A DNA stretch of 56,966 nt from Candidatus Rokuibacteriota bacterium. GTDB lineage: Bacteria; Methylomirabilota; Methylomirabilia; Rokubacteriales; CSP1-6. A program made the translations under genes and the position numbers. The notes beneath the pieces were generated by a model. That model was not told the origin of the DNA and did not search any database. It saw only the letters and a list, made by a program, of their open reading frames with translations. This document shows positions 40,643-48,641 of this stretch, piece by piece (position 1 is the stretch's first letter; every line of letters begins with the position of its first letter). Location of the stretch: positions 1 through 56,966 of the forward strand of contig JACPCW010000120.1 of NCBI GenBank assembly GCA_016184365.1, given 5' to 3'.

Positions 40643-42307
40643 ATGCTGAGCGGCGTCGTTCCGTGGCCGGAGGACTTCGCCGAGCGTTATCGCGCCCAGG
40701 GCTTCTGGGAGGACGTCACGCTCGGCGATGCGCTCGATCGCGCGATGGCGGCCAACGCCGACCGCCTCGCCGTCGTCGAGGGCGACCGCCGTGTGACCTA
40801 TGCCGAGCTCCACGGACTCGTCGATCGCCTCGCGCTGCATCTCGCCGGTCGCGGCATCGCCGACGGCGAGCGCGTCGTGTTCCAGCTTCCGAACGTCCTC
40901 GAGTTCGTCATCGCGTACGTCGCCTGCCTCAAGACCGGCGCGATCCCGGTCACCTGTCTGCCGGCGCACCGGCACGCCGAGATCGGGCACCTCGCGAAGT
41001 TCACCGCCGCCCGCGCGTGGCTGATCCCGAGCGAGTTTCGCGGGTTCGACTACGTCGGCATGGCGGCGGAGCTGCGGGGCGAGCTGCCGCATCTCACGGA
41101 AGTCTTCGTCGTCGGCGATCGCGCCGGCACCGGCATGACGCGGCTCGGTGACTTGCTCGCAACGCCGCTCGAGCGGACCGTCGCCGCGCAGGCCCTCGAA
41201 ACGTTTCGGCCGTCGGCCGACGACGTCGCCGTGTTTCAGCTGTCGGGCGGGACGACCGGATTTCCGAAAGTCATCCCGCGCACACACGCGGACTACCGCT
41301 ACAACTCGCTCGCGTTCGCCGCGGTCACCGACTTCGACCGCGAGACGGTGCTGCTGGTCGGCGTCCCGATCGCGCACAACTTCCCGCTCGCCTGCCCGGG
41401 CATCCAGGCCGCGATGCTGCTCGGCGCGCGGATCGTGCTCGCGCCCTCGGCCGATCCCGACGTCGTCTTTCCGCTCATCGAGCGCGAGCGTGTCACCTGG
41501 ATTCCCGCGGTGCCCGCCACCGTCATCACGTGGCTGAACCATCCGCGCCGCGCCCGGCACGATCTGTCGTCGATCCGGACGCTCGCCGTCGGAGGCTCGC
41601 GGCTCAATCCCGAGCCTGCGCGCGCCGTCCTGCGCGCGTTCGGTCCGGTGCTGACCCAGGTCTTCGGCATGGCGGAGGGGCTGCTGTGCACGACGCGGCG
41701 CGACGACCCGGAAGACGTCGTCGTCGGCACGCAGGGACGGCCGATGTCGCCGGGCGACGAGATCCGAATCGTCGACGACGAGGGCCTCGATGTTCCGGAC
41801 GGCGAGGTCGGCGAGCTGATCTGCCGCGGCCCCTACACGCTGCGCGGCTACTACAAGGCCACGGATCACAATCGGGTGGCGTTCACCGGCGATGGCTACT
41901 ACCGCACCGGGGACCTCGTGCGCCGGCATCCGAGCGGCAACCTCGTCGTCGAGGGCCGCAAGAAGGACCTGATCAACCGCGGCGGTGAGAAGATCAGCGC
42001 CGAGGAGATCGAGAACCTGATGCTCGGCCATCCCGCCGTGCTGAACGTCGCGATCGTCGCGATGCCGGATCCGGTCCTCGGCGAGCGCGCCTGCGCGTTC
42101 GTCGTCCCGCGCCCGGGCGCGACCCTGACGCTCGACGACCTGACGCGGTTTCTCGTCGAGGAGCGCCGCATCGCGAAGTTCAAGCTGCCGGAACGCCTCG
42201 AGCTGCGCGAGCGCCTGCCGACGACGGCCGTCGGCAAGGTCTCGAAGAGGGACCTGCGCGACGAGGCGCGGCGGCTGGCGGAAACCGCGGACGGGCAGCG
42301 GGCATGA
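40643..42307 (+). CDS. aryl acid adenylate-forming ligase (EntE/DhbE or salicylyl-CoA-ligase-like)
   Basis: A 554-residue adenylate-forming enzyme. It resembles 2,3-dihydroxybenzoate-AMP ligases: the N-terminal VPWPEDFAERYRAQGFWED, P-loop LSGGTTGFPKVIPRTHADY, FGMAEGLLCTTR, YYRTGDLVRRHPSG, and NRGGEKISAEEIENLMLGHP with catalytic Lys in TTAVGKVSKRDL. No NRPS or siderophore genes are near, so CoA-ester formation for catabolism is more likely. TATCAT lies 9 nt before the ATG with no ribosome site, suggesting a leaderless transcript. It overlaps the next gene by ATGA. Confidence 0.9.
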   Translation: MLSGVVPWPEDFAERYRAQGFWEDVTLGDALDRAMAANADRLAVVEGDRRVTYAELHGLVDRLALHLAGRGIADGERVVFQLPNVLEFVIAYVACLKTGAIPVTCLPAHRHAEIGHLAKFTAARAWLIPSEFRGFDYVGMAAELRGELPHLTEVFVVGDRAGTGMTRLGDLLATPLERTVAAQALETFRPSADDVAVFQLSGGTTGFPKVIPRTHADYRYNSLAFAAVTDFDRETVLLVGVPIAHNFPLACPGIQAAMLLGARIVLAPSADPDVVFPLIERERVTWIPAVPATVITWLNHPRRARHDLSSIRTLAVGGSRLNPEPARAVLRAFGPVLTQVFGMAEGLLCTTRRDDPEDVVVGTQGRPMSPGDEIRIVDDEGLDVPDGEVGELICRGPYTLRGYYKATDHNRVAFTGDGYYRTGDLVRRHPSGNLVVEGRKKDLINRGGEKISAEEIENLMLGHPAVLNVAIVAMPDPVLGERACAFVVPRPGATLTLDDLTRFLVEERRIAKFKLPERLELRERLPTTAVGKVSKRDLRDEARRLAETADGQRA

Positions 42308-42600
42308 GCGACATCGTCGGCGAGATCCGCCAGGCGTACGCGTCGATCGGGATCACGCTCGACCAGCCCGCGACGTATGGCACCTACTATCGACTCCTCT
42401 GCGGCGGCTGCGGAAAGTCGGTCGGCCACGTCGGCGATCGGTTGCTGCCGGGCATGGCGCAGGAGCTGGTCGACCGGCAATTCGATCTCTACGCGATGGG
42501 CCTGCTCGGTTGCGCCTGCGGTCATCAGCGCGGCGTGACACGCGACCGTGACGCGGCACGCTGGCAGACGGCCCAGGCCCGCGCGCCCAGGGAGACATGA
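42304..42600 (+). CDS. small four-cysteine protein of unknown function
   Basis: 98 residues, not recognised. CGGC at ~33-36 and CAC at ~70-72 could form a zinc or iron-sulfur site. The N-terminus IVGEIRQAYASIGITLDQPA and the middle LLPGMAQELVDRQFDLYAMG look helical. It is ATGA-coupled to both the aryl ligase before it and the diiron gene after it, so it is probably an accessory part (electron carrier or assembly factor) of that module. This role is an inference from context only. Confidence 0.7.
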   Translation: MSDIVGEIRQAYASIGITLDQPATYGTYYRLLCGGCGKSVGHVGDRLLPGMAQELVDRQFDLYAMGLLGCACGHQRGVTRDRDAARWQTAQARAPRET

Positions 42601-43427
42601 CGATGTCCGACATGACGACGATCGACGACGCCGAGCGGCGCGGGCGATCCGATCTCTGGCCGTTCTGGCGGCGCGTGTACGCGGAGCGGGATCCGTTGCC
42701 GAAGCTCGAGTGCCAGGTCTCGCGCCCGGGCTACCGCTTCGGCGAGGGCGAGAAGCTCCCGGAGGAATATCGCTCGCTGCTGCTGAAGATGATGCGCCAC
42801 GAGGGCGAGCGCGCGGGCAACAAGAGCTTTCTCGGGCTCATGGGCACGTGCCTCGACATCGCCGAGACGTTCCCGCCGGCCGCGCGCGTGGTGAAAGCCG
42901 AATACGTCGCGGAGGAGCTCAAGCACGCGATCATGTTCCACCGGCTCGCCGTCGGCCTCGATCCCGATTTCGCGCTCCGCGACGTGCCGTACGCGCACTA
43001 CGCGTTCCACCTGCCCCGCGAGACGTGGGCGGACGACGCGTTCTTCCACTTCTTCGTCGACCTCAACGGCGCGTTCCACGCGCGCGACTGGCGCGAGTCG
43101 AGCTACGTGCCGCTCGCGAAGATGTCCGCGACGGTGGAGCGCGACGAGCTCGGGCACTCCGAGATGGGTTACTGGTTCCTGCGCGAGATCGTGAGCGACG
43201 CGCGGGGACGCGTGCTCGCGCAGAGCCTGCTGCCGAAGTGGTATGCGGCGGCGCTCGACATGTTCGGCCGCTCGGACTCGCCGAACGTCCCGAGATTCAT
43301 CCAGTGGGGACTCAAGAGCGTCGGGAACGCCGAGATCCGGCAGGCCTACAAGAGCTACGTCGACGCGAAGCTCGTCGCGCTCGGCCTCGACCGGCCGGAC
43401 GAGCGCGCGGGCCGACGGTTCCTGTAG
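42597..43427 (+). CDS. PaaA-like ferritin-superfamily diiron protein (second copy)
   Basis: A 276-residue helical protein related to phenylacetyl-CoA epoxidase subunits. E107xxH110 (VAEELKHAIMFHRL) and a later ExxH in ATVERDELGHSEMGYWFL fit a diiron site, with Glu residues at ~69-71 (RHEGERAGNKS) as further ligands. It is a distant paralogue of the protein at 22421. It ends an ATGA-coupled trio with the EntE-like ligase and the four-Cys protein. No PaaBCDE genes are present. Convergent with vapC. Confidence 0.75.
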   Translation: MTMSDMTTIDDAERRGRSDLWPFWRRVYAERDPLPKLECQVSRPGYRFGEGEKLPEEYRSLLLKMMRHEGERAGNKSFLGLMGTCLDIAETFPPAARVVKAEYVAEELKHAIMFHRLAVGLDPDFALRDVPYAHYAFHLPRETWADDAFFHFFVDLNGAFHARDWRESSYVPLAKMSATVERDELGHSEMGYWFLREIVSDARGRVLAQSLLPKWYAAALDMFGRSDSPNVPRFIQWGLKSVGNAEIRQAYKSYVDAKLVALGLDRPDERAGRRFL

Positions 43428-43454
43428 ATCAGCCGGCGGCGGCGACGCCCGGCG

Positions 43455-43868
43455 TCAACCGTCGAGGTATCCCGTCCAGTCCTGCGTGCGGAGCGGTAGC
43501 GCTCGTCGCATCGCCTCGAAGTCGGCATCACAGTGGATCAGCGCGACCCGATGCTCCATCGCGACGGTGGCGATCAGGCAATCGGCAGCCGTCGGCGAGA
43601 CGCCGCGTCGGCGCAGCTTCGCCGCTGTCTCCCATGTCTTTCCCCATTGATCGACAAAGTCAAAGTCCAGGCGCCCGATCGGCTCGAACCAGCGCAAGAG
43701 CGTGTCCTTGCGTTCGGTCGTGCGCAATCCGGTCATCAGTTCGAGCAGGATCCACTCCGTGACCGCCACCTCGCCGCTGATGATCAGCGGTCGGAGGGCC
43801 GCCCGGACCGCCTCGTTCCCGCCGGGACGAAGCGCGTGAACCCAGACGGACGTGTCAACGAGCTGCAC
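43455..43868 (-). CDS. vapC: VapC-type PIN-domain ribonuclease toxin
   Basis: A 137-residue PIN domain: LVDTSVWVHALRPG with the first catalytic Asp, VTEWILLELMTGLR with Glu, TAADCLIATVAMEH with Asp, and LIHCDADFEAMRRAL with the last acidic residues. The four acidic positions of the active site are all present. The start is GTG at 43868, overlapping vapB by 14 bp. The frame is open upstream but not family-like. It cleaves RNA when free of VapB. Confidence 0.9.
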   Translation of the reverse strand: MQLVDTSVWVHALRPGGNEAVRAALRPLIISGEVAVTEWILLELMTGLRTTERKDTLLRWFEPIGRLDFDFVDQWGKTWETAAKLRRRGVSPTAADCLIATVAMEHRVALIHCDADFEAMRRALPLRTQDWTGYLDG

Positions 43869-44076
43869 GGGCCGTTCGCTTGCGCCGTTGTCGCCGCAGT
43901 CCTTCCGGTGTGAGATCGAGGTCGATCGTACCGAGAGCGTCGGCGAGCGCACCAAGCTGGTGCTGGCGTGTCACGAACCGGAGGCTGCGGTGGACGGTAT
44001 CGACGATGGTGGACGTCTTCAGCACCTTCTTTGCCGCCTCGAGAAGCTCCTCGTCGATGTCGACCGTCGTCTTCAT
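43855..44076 (-). CDS. vapB: VapB-type antitoxin
   Basis: A 73-residue type II antitoxin: an N-terminal ribbon-helix-helix strand and helix (KTTVDIDEELLEAAKKVLKT, TIVDTVHRSLRFV) and a basic C-terminal tail (RRQRRKRTARAAR) that would wrap VapC. It precedes and overlaps vapC, the usual order. A perfect inverted repeat 47 bp upstream is the probable operator. Base composition here is less GC-rich than the window average. Confidence 0.9.
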   Translation of the reverse strand: MKTTVDIDEELLEAAKKVLKTSTIVDTVHRSLRFVTRQHQLGALADALGTIDLDLTPEGLRRQRRKRTARAAR

Positions 44077-44122
44077 GGATTCCCTCTCTGGCGTGTATAT
44101 CGATTTGGCTTCGAGTCTATCA

Positions 44123-44137
44123 CCATACGAAGTATGG
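44123..44137. promoter_or_regulatory. probable VapBC operator palindrome
   Basis: CCATAC-GAA-GTATGG is a perfect inverted repeat in the A+T-richer 195-bp gap between vapB and lhr, 47 bp upstream of the vapB ATG. Type II antitoxins normally bind such sites to repress their own operon. TATACA nearer to vapB (44095-44100 region) may be its -10. Confidence 0.5.
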
Positions 44138-44271
44138 ATGAATGGATCCCTCGAAAGGTGACATCGGATAGCTTTAAAGAGCCGTCGAGTATGGCGGCGA
44201 TATTCGGCTCAGCTGAAGAAGACGAGGCGTCCGGCCGAGCCCTCGCGTCATCATGGGTACAATCGTAGTCC

Positions 44272-47200
44272 ATGCCCGGGTTTCTGCCGTTCGTCCGTCG
44301 CTGGTTCGAGGGCGCGTTCCGTGAGGCCACACCGCCGCAGCGCGATGGCTGGGATGCGATTGCGTCCGGCCGCGACACGCTGATCGTCGCGCCGACCGGC
44401 TCCGGCAAGACGCTCGCGGCGTTTCTCTGGGCGCTCGACCATCTGTACCGGCTCGCGCTCGACGACCGGCTGGAAGACCGCGTCGACGTCGTCTATGTGT
44501 CGCCGCTGCGCGCGCTCAACAACGACATCGAGAAGAACCTCCGCGCGCCGCTCGCGGGGATTCGCGACGCCGCGCTTGCCGAAGGCCTGGACCTGCCGGA
44601 GATCCGCGTGGCGGTGCGGACCGGCGACACGCTCGCCTCCGCGCGCCAGGCCATGACGCGCCGCCCGCCGCACGTCCTCATCACGACGCCGGAGTCGCTC
44701 TTCATTCTCCTGACCACGGAAAAGTTCCGCACGGCGCTCGCCCGGGCGCGGTTCGTCATCGTCGACGAGGTGCACGCGCTGATGGGCGGCAAGCGCGGCG
44801 CGCACCTCGCGCTCTCGCTCGAGCGCCTGCAGGCGCTCGTCGTCGAGAGCGAGCACGGCACCGGCGAGCGCCCGCAGCGCATCGGCTGCTCGGCGACCAT
44901 CCGACCCGTGGAGGACGCGCTGCGGTTTCTGGCGGGCGAGACGGCGACGGACCCGATCGCGATCGACGCCGGCTTCTCGCGCGATCTCGACATCGGCGTG
45001 CTGTCGCCCGTGGACGATTTCCTCACGAGCCAGAGCGACACCGTGTGGGAGGCCGCGCTCCAGCAGATCACCGAGCTCGTCGAATCGCACCGGACGACCC
45101 TCGTGTTCGCGCCGAGCCGCCGGTCCGCCGAGCGGCTCGCGCGCAACCTCAACGACCGCCTCGCCGATCTCCCCCCCGGACTGAACAAAATCGCGGCCCA
45201 CCACGGGTCGCTGTCCCGCCGGGCGCGGCTCGATGCCGAAAACCGCCTCAAGGACGGGCAGCTCAAGGCGCTCGTGGCCACCTCCTCGCTCGAGCTCGGC
45301 ATCGACGTCGGCGCGATCGACCTCGTGATCCAGCTGCAGTCGCCCCGCAACGTCGCCGCCGCGCTCCAGCGCGTCGGCCGCGCCGGTCACCTGCTCTCGA
45401 AGGTCTCCAAGGGACGCTTCGTCGTCACGAAGGGGGAAGAGCTCGTCGAGGCGGCGGCCGTCGTGCAAACGATCCGGGCCCGGGAGCTCGACCGGATCGC
45501 GGTGCCCGAAGCGCCGCTCGACGTCCTCGCGCAGCAGATCGTCGCGAGCGTCGCCGTCGAGTCCATGGCCGTCGGGGACCTGCTCCAGCGCTTCGTGCGC
45601 GCCGCGCCGTACCGCACTCTCAGCCGCGAGGAATTCCTCGCCGTCGTGCGGTCCCTCGCCGAGCCGCTGCCGCGGGAAGTGAAAGGCATCGCGCCCCGCA
45701 TCCTGTGGGACCGCGTCAACGATCGACTGCACGCGCGCCGCGGCAGCCGGTTCCTGTCGCTCACGTCGGGCGGCACGATCCCCGACTCGGGCCTCTACGA
45801 CGTCTACGTCGCCGAGACCGATCTGAAGGTCGGCACGCTCGACGAGGAGTTCGTCACCGAGAGTCTGCCGGGCGACGTGTTCCTCCTCGGGTCGCATCCG
45901 TGGAAGATCGCGAAGGTCCGCGCGGACCGCGTCCTCGTCGAGGACGCCTCCGGCATGTCGCCGACCGTTCCGTTCTGGCGCGGCGAGCATCCGTCGCGGT
46001 CCTACGACCTCGGCGTCGCCGTCGGACGGCTGCGCCGCGACGCCGCCGAGCGGATCGATCAGCCGGACTTCACCGAGTGGACGCAGCGCGAATGCGGCCT
46101 CGACGCGCGCGCGGCGGGCGCCTTCGCGTCGTGGATCCGCAAGGCCGGCGAGCTGCTCGACGGCGTGCCCGACGATCAGGGCGTCGTCGTGGAGTCGTTC
46201 GCCGACGACATGGGCGGCCGCCACGCGATGATCCATTCCGTCTTCGGCATGCGCATCAACGGCGCGTGGGGCATGGCGCTGCAGGAGAAAGTGCGGCGCA
46301 CCCTCGGTCTGATCGCGGAAGCCAGCCATGTCGACGACGGCATCCTCCTGTCGTTCGCGCCGGGCCAGGTGCCGCCGTCGCCCGGTCGACTCGTGACGCT
46401 CGTCGCGCCCGACGAGGTCGACACGCTGCTCGGTGAAGCGCTCATCGGGTCGCCGCTCTTCACCACGCGGTTCCGGCATGCGGCCGTTCGCGCGCTCTTC
46501 ATTCCGCGGTCGCAGGGCGGTCAGCGCACGCCGGCATGGCTGCAACGATTGAAGGCCGACGCCCTGATGGAGTCGGTCGGCGGACAGCCCGACTTCCCGA
46601 TCGTCGCCGAGACGCTCCGCGAATGCTTCAACGACGCGCTCGACGTGCCGCGTCTCAAGACGCTGCTCGAGCGGCTGCACGCCGGCGCGGTCTGGACGCG
46701 GCACGTCGACACGCCGATGCCGTCGCCCTTCGTCTATCCGCTGCTGCAAGCCTGGGACTGGGCGTATCTCGATGCCGGACATGCCGAAGAACGCCGGAGC
46801 GACGCCGTCCAGATGCGGAAGGCCTGGACCGCGCCGCCGGGACCGCTCCGTCCGGAGATCGTCGCGGGCGTGGAGGCCGAGCTCCAGCGGACGACGCCGG
46901 AGCGGCGCGCGCGCGACGCCAACGAGCTGGCGGCGATGCTCGACGATCTCGGTGACCTGACGCTCGCGGAGATCGCCGCGCGCGCGACGACCGATGCCCA
47001 GGGGCTCGTCGACGCCCTGCTCGCCGAGCGGCGTGTCGTCGCGCTCGATCTCCCGAACCAGCGCCGCGTCTGGATCGGCGCGCTCGACGAGCCGCTCTAT
47101 CGCACGCTCACGACCGATGCGGGCCTCGAGAAAGCCCTGCTGCGCGTCGTGCGGAGTCGTGGCCCGGTGACGCCGGCCATGCTCGCCGACCGTTATGCGA

Positions 47201-48624
47201 TCGACGCCGCGCACGTGACGCGCGTGCTCGATCGCCTCGAGCTGCGCGGCCTGCTCCGCAACGGCGAGTTCCTGCCGGACCGCGGCGCGCCGCAGTACCT
47301 GCACCTCGCCGTGCTCGACCAGATCCAGCGGCGCCAGGCGCACTCGCGGCGCACCCAGCGGCCCGTCGTGGCGGCGGACCGGTTCTCCGCGTCCCTGCTG
47401 CGGCGGCATCACCTGCATCCGGACCATCGGCTGACCGGCTCGACCGGCGTGCTGTCGGTGCTCGAGCTGTTGCAGGGCGAAGACTTCCCGGTGCGGGTGT
47501 GGGAGCAGGAGTTCCTGCCGGCGCGCGTCGAGGGCTACCAGCGCGACTGGCTGGACGAGCTCGGGCTCGCCGGTGAGATCGTGTTCACGCCGTTCGAGCG
47601 CAAGCGCTCCGGCCGCGTCGGCGTCGCGCTGCGCGAAAACCTCGGCTGGCTGCGCGAGCCGCTCGCGGTGCCCGCCGAGCTCGACGAGCACGCGAAGGCC
47701 GCGCTGCGGCATCTCGAGGTGCGCGGCGCCTCGTTCGCGCAGGACGTGGCGCGCCTGCTGCACATCGACACCCCGCGCGCGGTCGCCCGGCTCTGGGATC
47801 TGTTCTGGGCCGGCCTCGTCACACCGGACGCGTTCGGCGCCATCGTCGCCGGCGCGGCGTCACGGACCTCGCCGGGCGCGGCACGCGGCGACGCGCCCGC
47901 GAAGCCCATCGCGCGGCGCCATCGCCGCGGTCAGCGCCGGGCGCTCATCCCGCCGACGCGACTGCTCGGCCGGTGGAGCGCGATCGCGGAAGAAGAGCCG
48001 CTGTCACCCGAGGAGCGTGATGAAGCGCGCGCGAACCTGCTGCTCGCGCGGTACGGCGTCGTCGCGCGCGAGCTGGCGTTCGGCGAATGGTCCTCGCTGC
48101 GGCACGCGCTGCTCCGGATGGAGTACGGCGGCGAGGTCGTGCGCGGCTATTTCGTGCAGGGCCTGTCCGGCGAGCAGTACGCGCTCGCAGACGCGCTGGC
48201 GGACCTCGGCGCCGAGTCGCGCCGCGCGGAACCGCACGTGCTCGTGAACATCACCGACCCCGCGAATCTCTGGGGCCGCGTGTTCCCGCTCTCGCGCGCC
48301 GACGGGTCGCGGCTGAGCGCGGCGCGCATTCCGACGACCTGGGTCGTGATGCGAGGTGGACGGCCGATCGTCGTCGCCGAGGGCCAGGGTCGGGACCTCA
48401 CGCCGCTCGCCGGGTTCGAGGACGTCGATCTGCCCGGCGTGATCCGCGCGCTGCAGTCCGTGTTCGAGCGTCCACCGGCGCTCCGGCCGGTGCGGCGGCT
48501 CGAGGTCCTCACGTGGGACGGCCGGGCCGTGCGCGAGACGGTCGCGTTCGCCGCACTGGTCGAGGCCGGCTTCACGGTGGACGGCCCGCGCGTCACGTGG
48601 GACGGCCATCCCGGCCCTCGATAA
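44272..48624 (+). CDS. lhr: Lhr-type ATP-dependent DNA helicase, full length
   Basis: A 1450-residue superfamily 2 helicase with the Lhr-core plus large C-terminal domain. Motif I is APTGSGKTLAAFL (~41), Ia VVYVSPLRALNND, motif II VDEVHALMGGKRG, motif III GCSATI, motif V LVATSSLELGIDVGAID, and motif VI LQRVGRAGH. C-terminal winged-helix and beta-barrel domains follow (VTPAMLADRYAIDAAHVTRV, WDGRAVRETVAF). Lhr translocates 3'-5' and unwinds DNA:RNA hybrids in repair. TACAAT is 8 nt before the ATG and no ribosome site is visible, so the mRNA may be leaderless. Confidence 0.95.
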   Translation: MPGFLPFVRRWFEGAFREATPPQRDGWDAIASGRDTLIVAPTGSGKTLAAFLWALDHLYRLALDDRLEDRVDVVYVSPLRALNNDIEKNLRAPLAGIRDAALAEGLDLPEIRVAVRTGDTLASARQAMTRRPPHVLITTPESLFILLTTEKFRTALARARFVIVDEVHALMGGKRGAHLALSLERLQALVVESEHGTGERPQRIGCSATIRPVEDALRFLAGETATDPIAIDAGFSRDLDIGVLSPVDDFLTSQSDTVWEAALQQITELVESHRTTLVFAPSRRSAERLARNLNDRLADLPPGLNKIAAHHGSLSRRARLDAENRLKDGQLKALVATSSLELGIDVGAIDLVIQLQSPRNVAAALQRVGRAGHLLSKVSKGRFVVTKGEELVEAAAVVQTIRARELDRIAVPEAPLDVLAQQIVASVAVESMAVGDLLQRFVRAAPYRTLSREEFLAVVRSLAEPLPREVKGIAPRILWDRVNDRLHARRGSRFLSLTSGGTIPDSGLYDVYVAETDLKVGTLDEEFVTESLPGDVFLLGSHPWKIAKVRADRVLVEDASGMSPTVPFWRGEHPSRSYDLGVAVGRLRRDAAERIDQPDFTEWTQRECGLDARAAGAFASWIRKAGELLDGVPDDQGVVVESFADDMGGRHAMIHSVFGMRINGAWGMALQEKVRRTLGLIAEASHVDDGILLSFAPGQVPPSPGRLVTLVAPDEVDTLLGEALIGSPLFTTRFRHAAVRALFIPRSQGGQRTPAWLQRLKADALMESVGGQPDFPIVAETLRECFNDALDVPRLKTLLERLHAGAVWTRHVDTPMPSPFVYPLLQAWDWAYLDAGHAEERRSDAVQMRKAWTAPPGPLRPEIVAGVEAELQRTTPERRARDANELAAMLDDLGDLTLAEIAARATTDAQGLVDALLAERRVVALDLPNQRRVWIGALDEPLYRTLTTDAGLEKALLRVVRSRGPVTPAMLADRYAIDAAHVTRVLDRLELRGLLRNGEFLPDRGAPQYLHLAVLDQIQRRQAHSRRTQRPVVAADRFSASLLRRHHLHPDHRLTGSTGVLSVLELLQGEDFPVRVWEQEFLPARVEGYQRDWLDELGLAGEIVFTPFERKRSGRVGVALRENLGWLREPLAVPAELDEHAKAALRHLEVRGASFAQDVARLLHIDTPRAVARLWDLFWAGLVTPDAFGAIVAGAASRTSPGAARGDAPAKPIARRHRRGQRRALIPPTRLLGRWSAIAEEEPLSPEERDEARANLLLARYGVVARELAFGEWSSLRHALLRMEYGGEVVRGYFVQGLSGEQYALADALADLGAESRRAEPHVLVNITDPANLWGRVFPLSRADGSRLSAARIPTTWVVMRGGRPIVVAEGQGRDLTPLAGFEDVDLPGVIRALQSVFERPPALRPVRRLEVLTWDGRAVRETVAFAALVEAGFTVDGPRVTWDGHPGPR

Positions 48625-48641
48625 TGTGATAGAACCCCGGA

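Noticed and set aside
42304..42600. Rubredoxin or ferredoxin
   Set aside because: Only four Cys in CxxC and CxC spacing with long separation; it does not match either family.
44251..47763. 1170-codon minus-strand open frame opposite lhr
   Set aside because: Antisense shadow; its composition mirrors the helicase codons and it shows no domain motif.
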